A stretch of DNA of 64,000 nt from Hofstenia miamia (Eukaryota; Xenacoelomorpha; Acoela): positions 1,399,600-1,463,599 of the forward strand of contig SCFE01000017.1 in assembly GCA_004352715.1 (NCBI GenBank), read 5' to 3'. The stretch's first letter is position 1, and every line of letters starts with the position of its first letter. This document shows positions 47,182-59,177 of the stretch, one piece after another. The notes below the pieces were generated by a model. That model ran no database searches and was not told where the DNA came from. It was given only the letters and a program-made list of their open reading frames with translations. The translations under genes were made by a program, and so were the position numbers.

Positions 47182-47241
47182 CTTTCCCAAACACAGTCAT
47201 CGTTGGTGATTCTGCTAATTATTTGGCTAATCAACCTAATC
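47182..47241 (+). CDS. mbl: Muscleblind, coding exon 7
   Basis: A 60-nt exon, phase 1-1, between CATTTAG and AATC|GTGAGT. With the G from exon 6 it reads AFPNTVIVGDSANYLANQPN. If the donor is not used, the frame continues REYIF to TAA at 47256-47258, giving a natural short C-terminus. Its position 40 nt after exon 6 and its in-frame length suggest both could be included or skipped together. The assembled protein to this point is about 336 residues. Confidence 0.75.
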
Positions 47242-50200
47242 GTGAGTATATTTTTTAATATTGTTTGTTGAGCCTAAAAAGTAGATAATATTTAACCTAT
47301 TTTTCTCACCTCATATTTTTCTAAATTTTGTAAGCGAGTAAACAATTTTTTTGCTTCCAATCAAAGACAACTAGTTGTATTAAGGATTTAATTAGAAATA
47401 TCCGTGGGCATCAGAATTCCATTTTTGTTTAAAATTAAATCAAATCCAGTGTATAAAAAGTGGGGAATAATTATAACAGGAAAAAGTGATTTCAAATTTA
47501 CGCTCCTTTTCATTATTTGAGGAGATTCACGTTTGTGTGTGGTTCGTGGCCTGTAGTTCTAATACATCTTGTTTCAGTTATATAGATAAAACGGTGAATT
47601 AGTTAATTGATTTAAATTTAGGAGCTATTAGGGTATTATACTAGGTTGGGCGTTGTCAACTTTTACCAAAACATTAATGTTAGAGAATGTAAAAAAGATT
47701 CAACTCCGCACATAAATTTAAGAATAGACTGATTGTTGGTTAACTAGAGACTTTGTGAAAGCGATGAAATTCAGCCCGAAGAGCATTATTTATGTCATTT
47801 TGAATCAACATTTAATGTCTGAGACAACATAGTAATTTGAACTTTAATTCATTCTTTGAGCTCTATAAAGGTGATCCGGCGGACGAGTGTGATTTTCTTT
47901 ATAAATGTATGAGTTATTTTGGAAGAAGAATATGGAATTATTAATTTCGATTGTGTTGGTTGTTAGTGTTGCGTTCAAATGTAAATTTACAAGTAAAATC
48001 GTGTTGTTTGTTTGATTCTAAGTTTTTGCTCATGGCAAAACAGAATGGAGTACAAACTGTGGTGTCCATGCAGCACTTTAATCTCATCTTCATTATTTTG
48101 CAGGCATGCGAATTCATGTCCTTGTCAAATTTATGAAACACTACGTTTTTGTACTGATAATTTAATTATACAACTTCAGGTTTTAGATTTATCCCCGGGG
48201 TGTACTAGTGCTTTGTAAATCTGTATAGACTCCTTATACTGTGATTTTACAAGAATGGTTGTTTAAATCTAAATAGTTTTTTGAAGTACCTGGTATATTT
48301 TAATGAACTTATCATTATCTTTACTTGTTTATTTTTATGTTTGGCTTTCAAAAGCCAACAGCGGAAACTTTGTGAAATTGCACAAGTACTGCAAAAAGTA
48401 TGTATTGTTTTGGCTATGCATTGCTTGATAGTTTTGGCTTCTAGTGATTTCACAACTATTGGCTGAAAATTGTGTAATGGATGAATGAATGAATTTATAA
48501 TTTATTAGGATGGTTTATTGTCTGTTTGCGTTTGTTAGCAGACGATTCTTTAATAATCTATAGTTATTGACTGTGAAATTTGACCTTGGGAGTAGCGATT
48601 TTAGCCTTAGGTGATGCAAATGGTCTGACAGAGTAATTTTATTAAAGCTAAAATAAACAGAGTGCTTAAGAAGTTTATTTTTCTAATTTTATTCACCATA
48701 ATTTCGTTGATCAATCTGTTTTTACAATTCCTTCACCACTTTGAGGAGTTTATTATCTTTCACAATCTTCCTTCATATTACTCACTGTTGTGAGCTGAAA
48801 AGACCACTAATCCGCTTTGAATTTCATTTCTTCTTAATTTTATATTTTATCCCCGTAGAGAGGGGTAAAGTGTTATATTCTTGTTTTTAAAATTTAATTT
48901 CACAAATATACATTGTAAAGGCAATCTACTTATGAGAAAATGATAATCATTACTTAACGCAACCTGTATTTGCGCAATTTGTTTACATTATTTATTAATT
49001 TCGTTAATAATCAGTGACATGTATCTTATTATTAAAAATAAGCCTGACAATTTATTAACGACTTCAATGAAGTCCAAACTTGTCATGGTCAAGGACTTAC
49101 CTGGACAGTGTAAGTAAGGCATTTGTAGGGTCTTTAGCCTTTACCAGCTTTCCATGTATTATATCTATAAATCAATGTTGGAAATGGCTGCAGTATTGAT
49201 GACCGAAACGATTTCAAAAGACATAATTATTTGTAACCTTAACCCTGCTCCTCTCCTATTTGGTTTTAATGTATGCATTAGAAAATGTTAATTATTATGG
49301 ACGTTTGAAAACAATTGGAAATCACGTGTATTGTGCTTTAAGTTTTACCAAACAGCGCGATTTCCGCGAATCCATTTCAAACCGTTAATTTTGAATTTTG
49401 CAACCGAACTGAACCGCGGGTGCACCAAGTATTTTCCAAGACTGCTAGATATTGTTGCATTTAATTTTGGAGAACTGCAATAGAATTCCTTCACGTGTAA
49501 AATATTTAAGTCAAGGTCTTTGTTGGTAGTCAGAATTAGGTAAGTATTTTAATTTCGCTGGCCTTCCCTTCTATAGTGCAATAATGTTTTCTAAAAAGAC
49601 AATCGGTAGTACATCAAACAATCATTCATAATGTGTAGGAATCACATCTTATGCGATTTCAAGCGTTGAGTCCGCCGCGACTGATATGGTGTTGGCCCCA
49701 AGCAACATTTCCTTCCTGTTTTCTTACTAAATAGTTAAAAATGTTACCAAAATGCATACTTTATTAATAGTCAATAGTCACAATAAATATAAAATATTTC
49801 GCATTTTCACCAATAAATTCACCAGCATATTTTATATTTCTATTCCATAATATGCTCAAATGTTATTATACTCAGTGCCGAGTCATAAACCTAAACTTAA
49901 CAGGAATCGTAGCTCCGGCTAACCCTAATCGTACCTATACAATGTGGCATTTTTGTAGGCGTATGCTTTTTATCCAATTGCATAAGTTTATACATGCTGT
50001 GAGGCCACATTTGAGGTGAGACAGCTTACCAAAGTAGCACTTTTTGAATTACTTTGACTTTATTAGAGTTTAATGTTGAAATCACGCGAGTTAAAAATTT
50101 GTGTTAACTTTACTTACACTCGTGTTATTTTTACGTAACGAACCGATTTGTCCGCAATTTGAACAATTTTATCCAAGAAATATTGAAAATATTTACATGG

Positions 50201-50410
50201 ACACATCTATGGGGTCGGGCCCGCTTATGCAAAGATGAAGATATGTGCTCAAGACCATGTAAAACAATCTCTGGGCCCCTGAGCATTTCATTTATTAAGG
50301 GCCCTTTTAACTACTTTTCAAAAACGGACATTTAAGGTTTTAATAAAAGCCTCATAACTAACAATTTAATAAAGCCATAATAAAACAAACGAAGTTTATA
50401 AGTTTTCTAA

Positions 50411-50717
50411 TCAAAAAATTTCTTTCTTATTTTGGAAATTGCGAGATCTCTCAAAGAAGTCTATTTTTTCCAAGAGATCGTTTTCAATAGACAGTTTAGC
50501 TGTTTAACCTGGCTTCTGACATAGAGCTTCTCAGATCATTTTTCACAAATTTAAGTTTACTAAGTGGGCGCTCTGTACTACAATTTGTGATCATCATTGA
50601 CAAGTATATTCGAGATTTTATATCAATATGTGGGAATAACATATTGGCTTCTTTGTGATGAAGAATTTGATGAATATTAGAAATGCTTGTTTTATAAATA
50701 TTTTTCAATGCTTTCAA
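50411..50717 (-). pseudogene. hAT transposase C-terminus, remnant
   Basis: Minus-strand reading gives YLSMMITNCSTERPLSKLKF, then VKNDLRSSMSEARLNS, stop, and in the same frame LSIENDLLEKIDFFERSRNF. This matches the dimerisation region of hAT transposases of the ZMYM-like group: IYLSLMVTNCSGERSFSKLK..KN.LRS.M...RLNxLxLLSIE. The stop at 50496-50498 replaces a conserved residue and later residues run on to TGA at 50411. The catalytic region is missing. It sits in a patch with GGGCCC-rich borders at about 50215 and 50923 (right end TACAGCCCTG), probably the element's remains. Confidence 0.75.
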
Positions 50718-50944
50718 AAGTCCACTGCTTTTTAAATGACTTAGTTCAAAATAAAAATGAACAATTTTTTAAAGAAAAGAGGAACATTCAATTGGCTGTG
50801 TTTTGTAATATATATGTATTATGCATTAATTATAGCTCTACATTTCATTTCTTTTGCGGGCCTTCAACTCAGTTCGGGCCCCTGGGCTAGTGCCCAGATT
50901 AGCCTTGGGTTCATACAGCCCTGTATGTGCTAAAACATGTGCTT

Positions 50945-51124
50945 CAGTGGCGCGTTTCTTCAAAATTGAAAAATAGTTCAATTTAATTCAAGGTGTCATC
51001 AATCGATTTGTTGCTAAAACAGACTATTGCATTTTGTTCAAAACACTTTTTGTCTACATTTTTTTTCTGGAAAAATTTGGCATCAGCCCCCACCCCATTT
51101 TTAAATTTCTAAAATCGCCTCTTG
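50945..51124. mobile_element. hAT MITE with 8-bp target duplication
   Basis: The left end is CAGTGGCGCG and the right end, reverse-complemented, is CAAGAGGCGATTTTAG, sharing the GGCG core. Flanking octamers ATGTGCTT (50937-50944) and ATGTGCTC (51125-51132) match at 7 of 8, as expected of an hAT insertion. The body is 180 bp with no coding sequence. It lies a few bases from the end of the neighbouring hAT remnant. Confidence 0.65.
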
Positions 51125-51149
51125 ATGTGCTCATCTTTAAATTACATGA

Positions 51150-51400
51150 AAATAGAATTTTTTTAATGAGAAGTTCGATTTTTGTAAAAATATTCAAATT
51201 ATTTTAATACCTAGTGTAGATAATGAGGCGGTCGCGGTCTAATGTCCATGAGAACAATTACCCTGAAATATTTTGTTTTTTGAAGACAATCTGTGTGAGT
51301 CTCGTCCAGACAAGGGGTACGCAAAGTCAGAGGTTGTCTTATGGTGTTTTATATTTTAAATATCTTCATTAGTTAGTGAGTTAAAAATTTTTTGTTGAAT
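51150..51400 (+). repeat. Diverged dispersed repeat, copy 2
   Basis: Ordered similarity to 29340-29640 in the same orientation, including TATTCAAATT, GAGGCGGTC, TCTAAT, CATGAGAA, TATTTTGTTTT and GTGAGTTA. Family unknown. Confidence 0.45.
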
Positions 51401-54386
51401 TCATCACAGATTTTGAAATTTTTCTAATGGAAATAGGGTTAAATTTATGGTTTGAATATTGTGTGGGGAGTATTTTGTAATGATAATTTATGAAAATGAA
51501 ATAAGACCACTTTATCAACAGGAATTGTATAACAAGACAAACATCTAAAATGACAAGATCTGGACCGATTAAAATGTAGGTTTTGAATTGTGGCAGTTGG
51601 AATTGAGTCTGAAGCGCGGGAATTCATATCATATTTCCCAGCACTACTGTAGAATTATTGCTAAACAGTTTTAATGATAATTCTACAGCCAAGTTATCAG
51701 CTTGAATTTCGCTTGCGACATGTGTTCTGTCAGAATGTTTTGTCAACCATAATATACATTTCATAGAATCTTTATTTTTCTACGATTGCATTTCTAATCC
51801 TTTTACGGTAAATAACGCGCCCACTTTATATCAATCTCCTAGCTATTGAGGTATTTTATGCTAAGCAAACACCTGCTTAGAAGACGCTCTTATCGCAAGT
51901 TGTGATTTTTATTTCTAACGAATAATTTAAAACTTCCCAGACAGATTTTTCTCAAGGTAATTCCCATTGGAGTAGTTACATTACATCTAAATTTATATTT
52001 TTTCACCGCTTTATCAATTCATCACTTATGCATACCTCAATAATGGGGGTTTCTTCATGATATTCATCTTTGGTTCTTTAATCTCACTGAGATATAAAAA
52101 GATATGTGATTAATAACTTTTCCTTCAAATAGATTTAACGAAACGTATACATGACCTACAAATCACCCATTTTATTCCGACCTCTAAGAGTAAGCATTCA
52201 AGAGTGTTTCAACCACTCATTTCCCAATGTTGGACATTGTGGAATAATTAGGACTGGGAGTTTAATCATTCTAATTAATCGTCTTCATTCATCGATTAAT
52301 TCTCATTACTTGATGCCAGTTAATCGGTTTTTATCGTTCATTTTAATATCATTTACACTCAAATTCTTGTCGTTAGTTATCCCGATAAAATATAACATAC
52401 ATAAGCATTTTTTAATTTAGACCTCATAATTCAGAAACAAAGCTTAAAGCAATGCTGAAAACAAAAAATTTTACATTTAAATTGACTAAATACTGAAGAT
52501 CATATGCATAAAGTGAACGACATCTTTTGACTCGGGTTGTTTTAAAGTTAATAATGTTTTAAAATTAATCACTTTTATAATTTTTCACCGATTAAGTTGA
52601 TTTTTTCTCAAACCCCAATAAAATCTGAATATCTATACGAAATGAGTTTGAACGTTGTGCTTTAAGTCAGTGGCTGCTATGAAACACAAGAGAATCATAT
52701 TTTAATATTCACAGTTTGTAATTAAGAAGAAATGTGTTTCCAATGGGATGTTGGAAAAGCACTTCGGTGACAATATTTTTTCTTATCAAACGTTTTACTT
52801 AAACTTCAATTTAAAATGTGTGAAATACGCTGCATGCCAAACAACAAAGTGTGTCTCATTGAGACACATTGAACTGGCTATCAAAACAAATAAAATAACT
52901 CAATCAAAACCAAAGTAAGTGAACACTCATTTGTCAGATTCTGCTCATACGATGGAGTCTTGATATTAAATTTTGAAAATTTAATTAACAATTTCAATAA
53001 AGGCGTTTTATAGAATTGATAGACATTCATATCTAACTAAAATTGTTTGCAACTTGCTTATAAATGGATTAGCAGGTTTTATCGGACTGACAATATTTGT
53101 ATTGTAGGTATGCATTCCCCATGTTGAAGGTCTTGAATATATAAATCATTTTTCAATACACTTATTTGTTCAAATATTTTGTGTAGCACTTCGCTTACAC
53201 ATATTTTAATTCTTATTGAACACTAACATTACATAGTTGTCCTTGATTCTGCCCCCTCTCCTAAATCTACGCCTGATGAAAACTAGTTTTTGAATTTTAG
53301 ACGGATGATATTTTTGACAAAGTAAATTGCAGAGTTTTTGAAAGATTAGTGAAGTTGACTTTGGTTGACATTTAAATTCGATGAAAAACTAGTTTGTGCT
53401 GATTTTAAAAACGTGCATGTAACAAAATAACTATTCATTCTGCTTTCATCTCGTAAATTTGAATTTTATGCCGTTCTTTTAATAAAGTTTATGCCACTTT
53501 ATAGAAGACAGAGGTATAAAATACGCGGCATTGTAAATTTATTGTTATTAATATAAGTGGTGAATTGCGAGCCTAATTTTCACAACATTTATGTTTATGT
53601 TCTTTTTAAAGATTAGTAGTTTATTACTGTGTAATTATAATGCGTTTAAATGTTTGTTTAAAATCAGACTAAAACTTAAATATTGTTGAATCAATTGCTG
53701 ATTTTCAAATTTTGGTAAAACTGTCTTTGGCATAATAAATTATACTGTTGGTGATATCAAGATAGATTGTACTGATCAATTCAGAATCATTTGGCATTTA
53801 GAAACTTTGTGTAGGTTTGAAAGTGTGAGTTAATATGTATTTTTTCGTTTTTTATTTAAGGGTTTCTAGTAAGATTTTGGTATTTTGATTCTGATATCTG
53901 TTCTTGGCTAAAGTTTTATTGATTAAAATATAATTAATTATATTTATTTCTTTAAATCATTTCATTTATTGCTGTTTGTTTGCTGCTCAGTGCCCACCCC
54001 ATGCTATTTTTTAACTTTCATCCCCCAATAAAATGAATGTGTAGTTTCTTTGTATTTCTTTTTATTACCTTTATTCACTTTCATCGAAACTTATATTGCT
54101 AGTGTACATTAAATCTACCCCGAACGAATTTCATAGAACCTAATTTAAAGTTTTTCCCTTTTCTGCACTGACTATTCAGATAGTAAATGTAGATCCTTTA
54201 AGTTCTTTAAGTCTATAAGCTGTTTTGATGAAAAAATTTAGTTCGTTTTGGCCTTTAATTTGAAGTCATTCTCTGAAGTTTGGCAGCGAAACAATAAAAT
54301 TGATCAGCAAATCCAATGCAATATAAAATATGAAATGGATTTGTATTTAAGCATACACTTATTGAAATTTTCTCTTTTCCGTAAGT

Positions 54387-54885
54387 AGTGTGTTCAACTG
54401 AATTAAAATACAAACAATTTCAATTTCAGTTTTAATTTGGATTTTGAGTAATTTCCGTTTCAGCTTCAGTTTCAGTTAAAAAAGTGCGCCTATTTCAGTT
54501 TGAGTTTTATATTTCAGTTTTACACCTAAACTGTTTCTAGGAACCAAGGGCGGTGAAAATTTTGTTAAACGTGTTTGCTATGTTCAATTATTAACGGCAA
54601 TGACAAATTAGTTTTATTTCATTAGCATATGTAACAATGTTAATGTTACATGTAAGGTTAAATTTTTAAGGATAGTAATTAATATAGTATAACGTAAATT
54701 GAATATTACATTTATTCAAAATTTGATAAGCATATAATAAATAAATAATGATTGCTACAAACAGAGAAATGAAATCAACTCTGTAGGAAGTTAATAAATT
54801 TTTTTTCAGTTTCTGTTTTAATTCAGTTTACATTTCTTATTGAATTCAGTTTCAGTTTTAATTTCAGTTTCAGTTGAACACACTC
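54387..54885. mobile_element. Non-autonomous DNA transposon with perfect 16-bp TIRs
   Basis: Left terminus AGTGTGTTCAACTGAA at 54387-54402 and its exact reverse complement TTCAGTTGAACACACT at 54869-54884. TCCGTAAGT directly precedes the element (54378-54386) and recurs after it (54886-54894), so a 9-bp target duplication is likely if one extra C belongs to the right end. Inside each end, TTTCAGTTT-type words recur in the same orientation. There is no ORF. A 9-bp duplication would suggest Mutator-like, an 8-bp one hAT. Confidence 0.75.
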
Positions 54886-55903
54886 TCCGTAAGTCCCCAA
54901 GTTGTTGAGATAGTTCGTGTCCAATTCTAGTCCCCCATTTATATGAAATGGTCATAATTGCGAGGGCCAGTTAATTTTACATGTAGAGTTTAATTTTTTA
55001 ACCGTAGATAAAGCTATATCATATTTCAGCAACAGCTGTTAAGAAATTATTTTTATAAATAAAACTCTATTTACGCCTCATGTAATTTTATATTTTTATA
55101 TTCCATTGGAATATATTATTACTCATCACCATATTTAAATTCTATCTGTAACAATGTTCTCTAAGTCAAACATCGTAAACACTAGAAAATCTGTTATCCG
55201 TTGAAATCGCTGAACTTGCCAAATGTTCAATGAGATAATAATAGTTAGTGACTCAACTTTTTTATAGACGGTTGATCTTCCGCCATCAGGCAAATGCAAT
55301 AATCGTTTTCTGTAAAGTGAAGTCATAGCTTTAGAAAATCATTTGAACATTTCTATGAATAACTCAGGTCCTATGACGAAAGTTATTTATGCATAAATTT
55401 ATATATGTATACAGTCCAGGGTTGGAAACAGTTCATTTTTTTAACTTATGACCCGACCCTACTCTGCCCGTCTAGCAATGACCCGCAAACCAACTGACTC
55501 GTCTAACAACTATAAATTACCGGATGCTGCTACTTCGTTACCTCGCTAACAGTGGCCATAATTCACAAAATATTTTTGTAATAAGTAACGTTGTGAGTAT
55601 GATTTTTAGCACTAGGCTGACTTTTTGCATTATGAGTTCCGATTTTCTCTTAACTTCAGAAATTTATTTTTCAAGATATGCTCCTGTAAAGGACCAGCCT
55701 AAAATCATCTCTATATATAGCATAGGGTAATATTCTTTAATTAAGCGCAATTATTTATAGGTCTATAGGTAATACGCCTATTAATGCAATTGTAAATATC
55801 TGCGAAAATATGGTTTATATATGTTTCGACAAAACATTTTGAATGAAATATTGTATTAGCTTTTTATGTTTAAATATTGAAGATTAAAACATAATTGATT
55901 TAG

Positions 55904-55989
55904 TTTATGCGCTTGGAAACCCTGTTGGCATGATGGCTCCCAATTCAGTGGATTCCAGCGGCCTGGTTCGCTGTGCGAGCTCCTGGTAG
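55904..55989 (+). CDS. mbl: Candidate terminal exon of muscleblind
   Basis: After ATTGATTTAG the sequence opens in phase 1, exactly what exon 7 requires. The C from exon 7 plus TT gives Leu, then YALGNPVGMMAPNSVDSSGL and VRCASSW, ending TAG at 55987-55989. Codons end mostly in G or C, in contrast to the surroundings, which marks a real exon. Another frame is also open (starting LCAWKPCW), so the assignment rests on phase and composition. It lies 8.7 kb after exon 7. AATAAA at 56341 or 56373 could end the transcript, within the region duplicated by the assembly. An independent gene cannot be excluded. Confidence 0.45.
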
Positions 55990-55993
55990 TTGC

Positions 55994-57262
55994 GCAGAAG
56001 TCTCAATTTTAATTTTCAAAGCTGAAATTGTCTTAATGGTTATTTATTTCAATTTATGTAAATGGATTATTATTTGCGAAGATATACCTTTGTTTTGTTG
56101 ATATTTTGAGTCGTTAATAGAACTAATTTTTTGACTAAGTGTTTTGTTGTCTCTCGAAAATCACTCCTCTATCACACTGATTCCTTCGATTCTTTTCATC
56201 GTCACTGTTTACACATATACTATATTATAGGAAACTTTAATAATAATTATACTTTTGCAAGGAAATTTCACCAAGTTAGTGAAAAACGGACAAATTTTCG
56301 TCTTAACTTTCATAAATTGTGCGATGGTTATACGGTAACGAATAAAATCAAACGATTTACTTAGATTTACTAAATAAAATAATCGGATGCAATCAGTTTT
56401 CAAAGTTCTTGAACTTCTTATTTATCTATCGCTAATGAAGTTGTCAAACAACAACCTTTTAAGATTCTCAATGAAATTGTACTAAGAGATAATAGGCTTA
56501 ACATATCCAAATAAGTTACTTTTGGTACCTTGCGAAGTGGTGAGACTACAGAAAGTTTAAAAACGCTTGGAAAATACCTTGTGGATTGCATTTACCTTTA
56601 TAAGCTGCAGAGGAACGCCACCATAACCNGCAGAAGTCTCAATTTTAATTTTCAAAGCTGAAATTGTCTTAATGGTTATTTATTTCAATTTATGTAAATG
56701 GATTATTATTTGCGAAGATATACCTTTGTTTTGTTGATATTTTGAGTCGTTAATAGAACTAATTTTTTGACTAAGTGTTTTGTTGTCTCGAAAATCACTC
56801 CTCTATCACACTGATTCCTTCGATTCTTTTCATCGTCACTGTTTACACATATACTATATTATAGGAAACTTTAATAATAATTATACTTTTGCAAGGAAAT
56901 TTCACCAAGTTAGTGAAAAACGGACAAATTTTCGTCTTAACTTTCATAAATTGTGCGATGGTTATACGGTAACGAATAAAATCAAACGATTTACTTAGAT
57001 TTACTAAATAAAATAATCGGATGCAATCAGTTTTCAAAGTTCTTGAACTTCTTATTTATCTATCGCTAATGAAGTTGTCAAACAACAACCTTTTAAGATT
57101 CTCAATGAAATTGTACTAAGAGATAATAGGCTTAACATATCCAAATAAGTTACTTTTGGTACCTTGCGAAGTGGTGAGACTACAGAAAGTTTAAAAACGC
57201 TTGGAAAATACCTTGTGGATTGCATTTACCTTTATAAGCTGCAGAGGAACGCCACCATAACC
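55994..57262. repeat. 635/633-bp duplication around a single N, differing by 2 bp
   Basis: Bases 55994-56628 recur at 56630-57262. The only difference I saw is TCTCTC (left) versus TCTC (right) near 56151/56787. The N at 56629 sits exactly at the junction. This looks like two alleles of one locus. The small ORFs inside, present twice, are not considered genes. Confidence 0.88.
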
Positions 57263-57923
57263 CATAGAAATTTAGAATAGCTAAGCAAATAGTAAACTTG
57301 TGCAACATAAGCTCGGCATGAACATGACCAGTACAGGAAAATGGGGAAACAACACTCTTTTCAAGTTTACTTAATGTTATTTTCTTACTTTTGCAATTTT
57401 CTCCAATTTCACCTCTGATCTGTAAATTATCATTATAATTATTATTTCATATTTTCAAATCTATTATTTAAAAAATTAGACCATCTTTCAAAAGTGAGCA
57501 TATTAACAAAATCACTTTTTTAAAATTACATATTTTTATGCGCTGATCAACAAAGCAAGCCATTACATGTATGTTTACTCGAATATCTCGATAAAATAAC
57601 AAAAGATCTCTTTCGAATCGAAAATATAAACGTAGAAATAAAAATTTGCAATCGATACATGTAAAATTTAGAATCTTCAGTCTCTTCGTTGCACACCAGA
57701 GTGGGGCGTTAGTAATAAATTTCTTTGTAAGTTTGTCAGAATTGGTCTAACATTTCATTTGCTAAATTAAAACTGCAAAATATTACTTCTTAATTAATCA
57801 ATCTTCGTAGCGCGCATTCTAAATTAATTGATTGTCATATATTAGCTGGTAGTTTTATGGAGAGTAACAACTATAACGCAAATTAATTGCACATTACTCT
57901 TTCATTTTTGTTTTCTACTTAGC

Positions 57924-58750
57924 TTGCTAATACATATGGTTTCTGTTGTTCTTCGTAGTTCGTACCAGGATGAAGTGTTTGGTATGGCGAAAGAAATGGC
58001 AAGCAACAAATTTCCAACTGTTGGGGATGTTTTACAATATTATTTGTTTCTTCAGAAGAATACGGAAATATCTAAATGTAAGTTGTTTGAAAGAACTGCT
58101 TCTGATGTAAAAGCTGTATGGGAATGAGCATCAATTCCAACTGTTTAAACAAATGGAATAATTCGCATCATTGGAAAATACCTAAATAAGCGAACATCTA
58201 TCATGAAAATATCTGCTAGATGAATCACTTCAAAATCGAAAAATTACAAAATACGTTTTCCCTGTTACTCGATGTCGCTTTTTGTAAATTTAGCAGCTTT
58301 GATTTATGTAAATGTGCCAAGTACAGCAAAGTACCGAAAAATGAGCAACGATTTCTTTGTGATCAAAGAGGTTCTCGAAACATGATAATAGGAAACAGAC
58401 ATTGAGGCAACACGCAAGATGCAGTGAAATACCTTAGACAGATTGAGATTTGAGTCTGGGGGCAAGCTTTTGTCTTCCAGTATGACTTCGTCTTCAACAT
58501 TCTGTGAAATATCACGACGATGGGGATGATGATCAAATTATGAGTGCATCATCAGATGAGGATTACCGATCTGATACGAGTCCGAATCCAAATCGAAACT
58601 TCTTATCTTTAAAGAACTTTGCTGTAGAATGCGAAAAATTCAGAATCGGCAATAGAGCCGATGCTGCGATTGCAACTGCCTTTCTACAAGATGCTCAACT
58701 TGTTTCTAAATGTGACACACTTGCCATTGATAAATCCAAACTTGCACGGT

Positions 58751-58752
<2 letters not shown>
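57924..58752 (+). pseudogene. Broken multicopy transposon-associated ORF, + strand
   Basis: Several open pieces in changing frames occur in a sensible order. First is FPTVGDVLQYYLFLQKN...VKAVWE. Next is KLQNTFSLLLDVAFCKF with LCKCAKYSKVPKNEQRFLC and DQRGSRNMIIG. Then comes an acidic Ser-rich stretch (DDGDDDQIMSASSDEDY). Last is NFLSLKNFAVECEKFRIGN, then ADAAIATAFLQDAQL and IDKSKLAR. A Cys-rich CKxF...CKC block, DQR..R.M.IG, an acidic linker and a DRAxAAIAxxxLQD...DKSK end recur in uncharacterised, repeat-derived invertebrate proteins as I remember them. Stops between pieces and an (AT)n run after the last piece show a dead copy. Function unknown. Confidence 0.5.

Positions 58753-58753
<1 letters not shown>

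Positions 58754-58785
<32 letters not shown>
58754..58785. repeat. (AT)n microsatellite
   Basis: AT run of about 32 bases that interrupts the end of the broken ORF at 57924-58752. Confidence 0.95.
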
Positions 58786-58788
<3 letters not shown>

Positions 58789-58824
58789 AGTTGTTCTAAT
58801 GTAGAAAATTGGACATAGTGATTG

Positions 58825-59177
58825 TATCACTTGTCAACGAGCCTAAATTTTCAAGCTCGGCTCGTTTAAATTTTGAGTAAATTTGGCTCAGCACGCCACA
58901 TAAAATCTTTCAATTAGGCTCTTTTTAACTCGATATTTTTTTAAAAATATTGGCTCAAAGAATTTTTTACATAGCTCTTCCTATTATTTAATAAACATTT
59001 CTTAAATAAGATTATAAGAAAGGCATACTGAATGAAGAAGTAAGAAAAATCTGCATAATCTAATTAACAAGCAGAACTATAAATTTGCTTTGAAAAAAAG
59101 GCTCGTTGTATATCAAATACTGTGCTCAAGTTCGGCTCGGCTCAGCTTGTTAGAAGCTCGGCTCGTTGACAAGTCTG
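58825..59177. mobile_element. hAT-type MITE rich in GGCTCG
   Basis: The left end TATCACTTGTCAACGAGC and reverse-complemented right end CAGACTTGTCAACGAGC share a perfect 14-base ACTTGTCAACGAGC. Both ends are rich in GCTCGGCTCG. The flanks AGTGATTG (58817-58824) and AGTGATAC (59178-59185) share six leading bases. 353 bp, no transposase; the first bases of the left end have probably mutated away from CAG. Confidence 0.7.

Larger units (their letters stand above)
47242..55903 (+). other. Presumed last long intron of muscleblind, or 3' region (8.7 kb)
   Basis: Begins GTGAGT. An alternative terminal exon could start at 47871 after CTCTATAAAG (in phase: DPADECDFLYKCMSYF then a stop near 47943), but its acceptor is poor. 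47870-48480 has fewer A/T runs and could be 3' UTR. It contains TTGGCTTT-CA-AAAGCCAA, a small hairpin at 48341-48358. The rest holds an hAT remnant (50.2-50.9 kb), two MITEs and a dispersed repeat copy. CCCCAATAAAATG at 54023-54035 is a possible polyadenylation signal. Confidence 0.45.

Noticed and set aside
47866-47945. Alternative muscleblind last exon starting DPADECDFLY
   Set aside because: In phase, but the acceptor CTCTATAAAG lacks a polypyrimidine tract and the codons are AT-rich. Kept only as a note under the last intron.
56131-57037. Four ORFs in two identical pairs, + and - strands
   Set aside because: The pairing is due to the assembly duplication, and both strands are open in the same place without family features.
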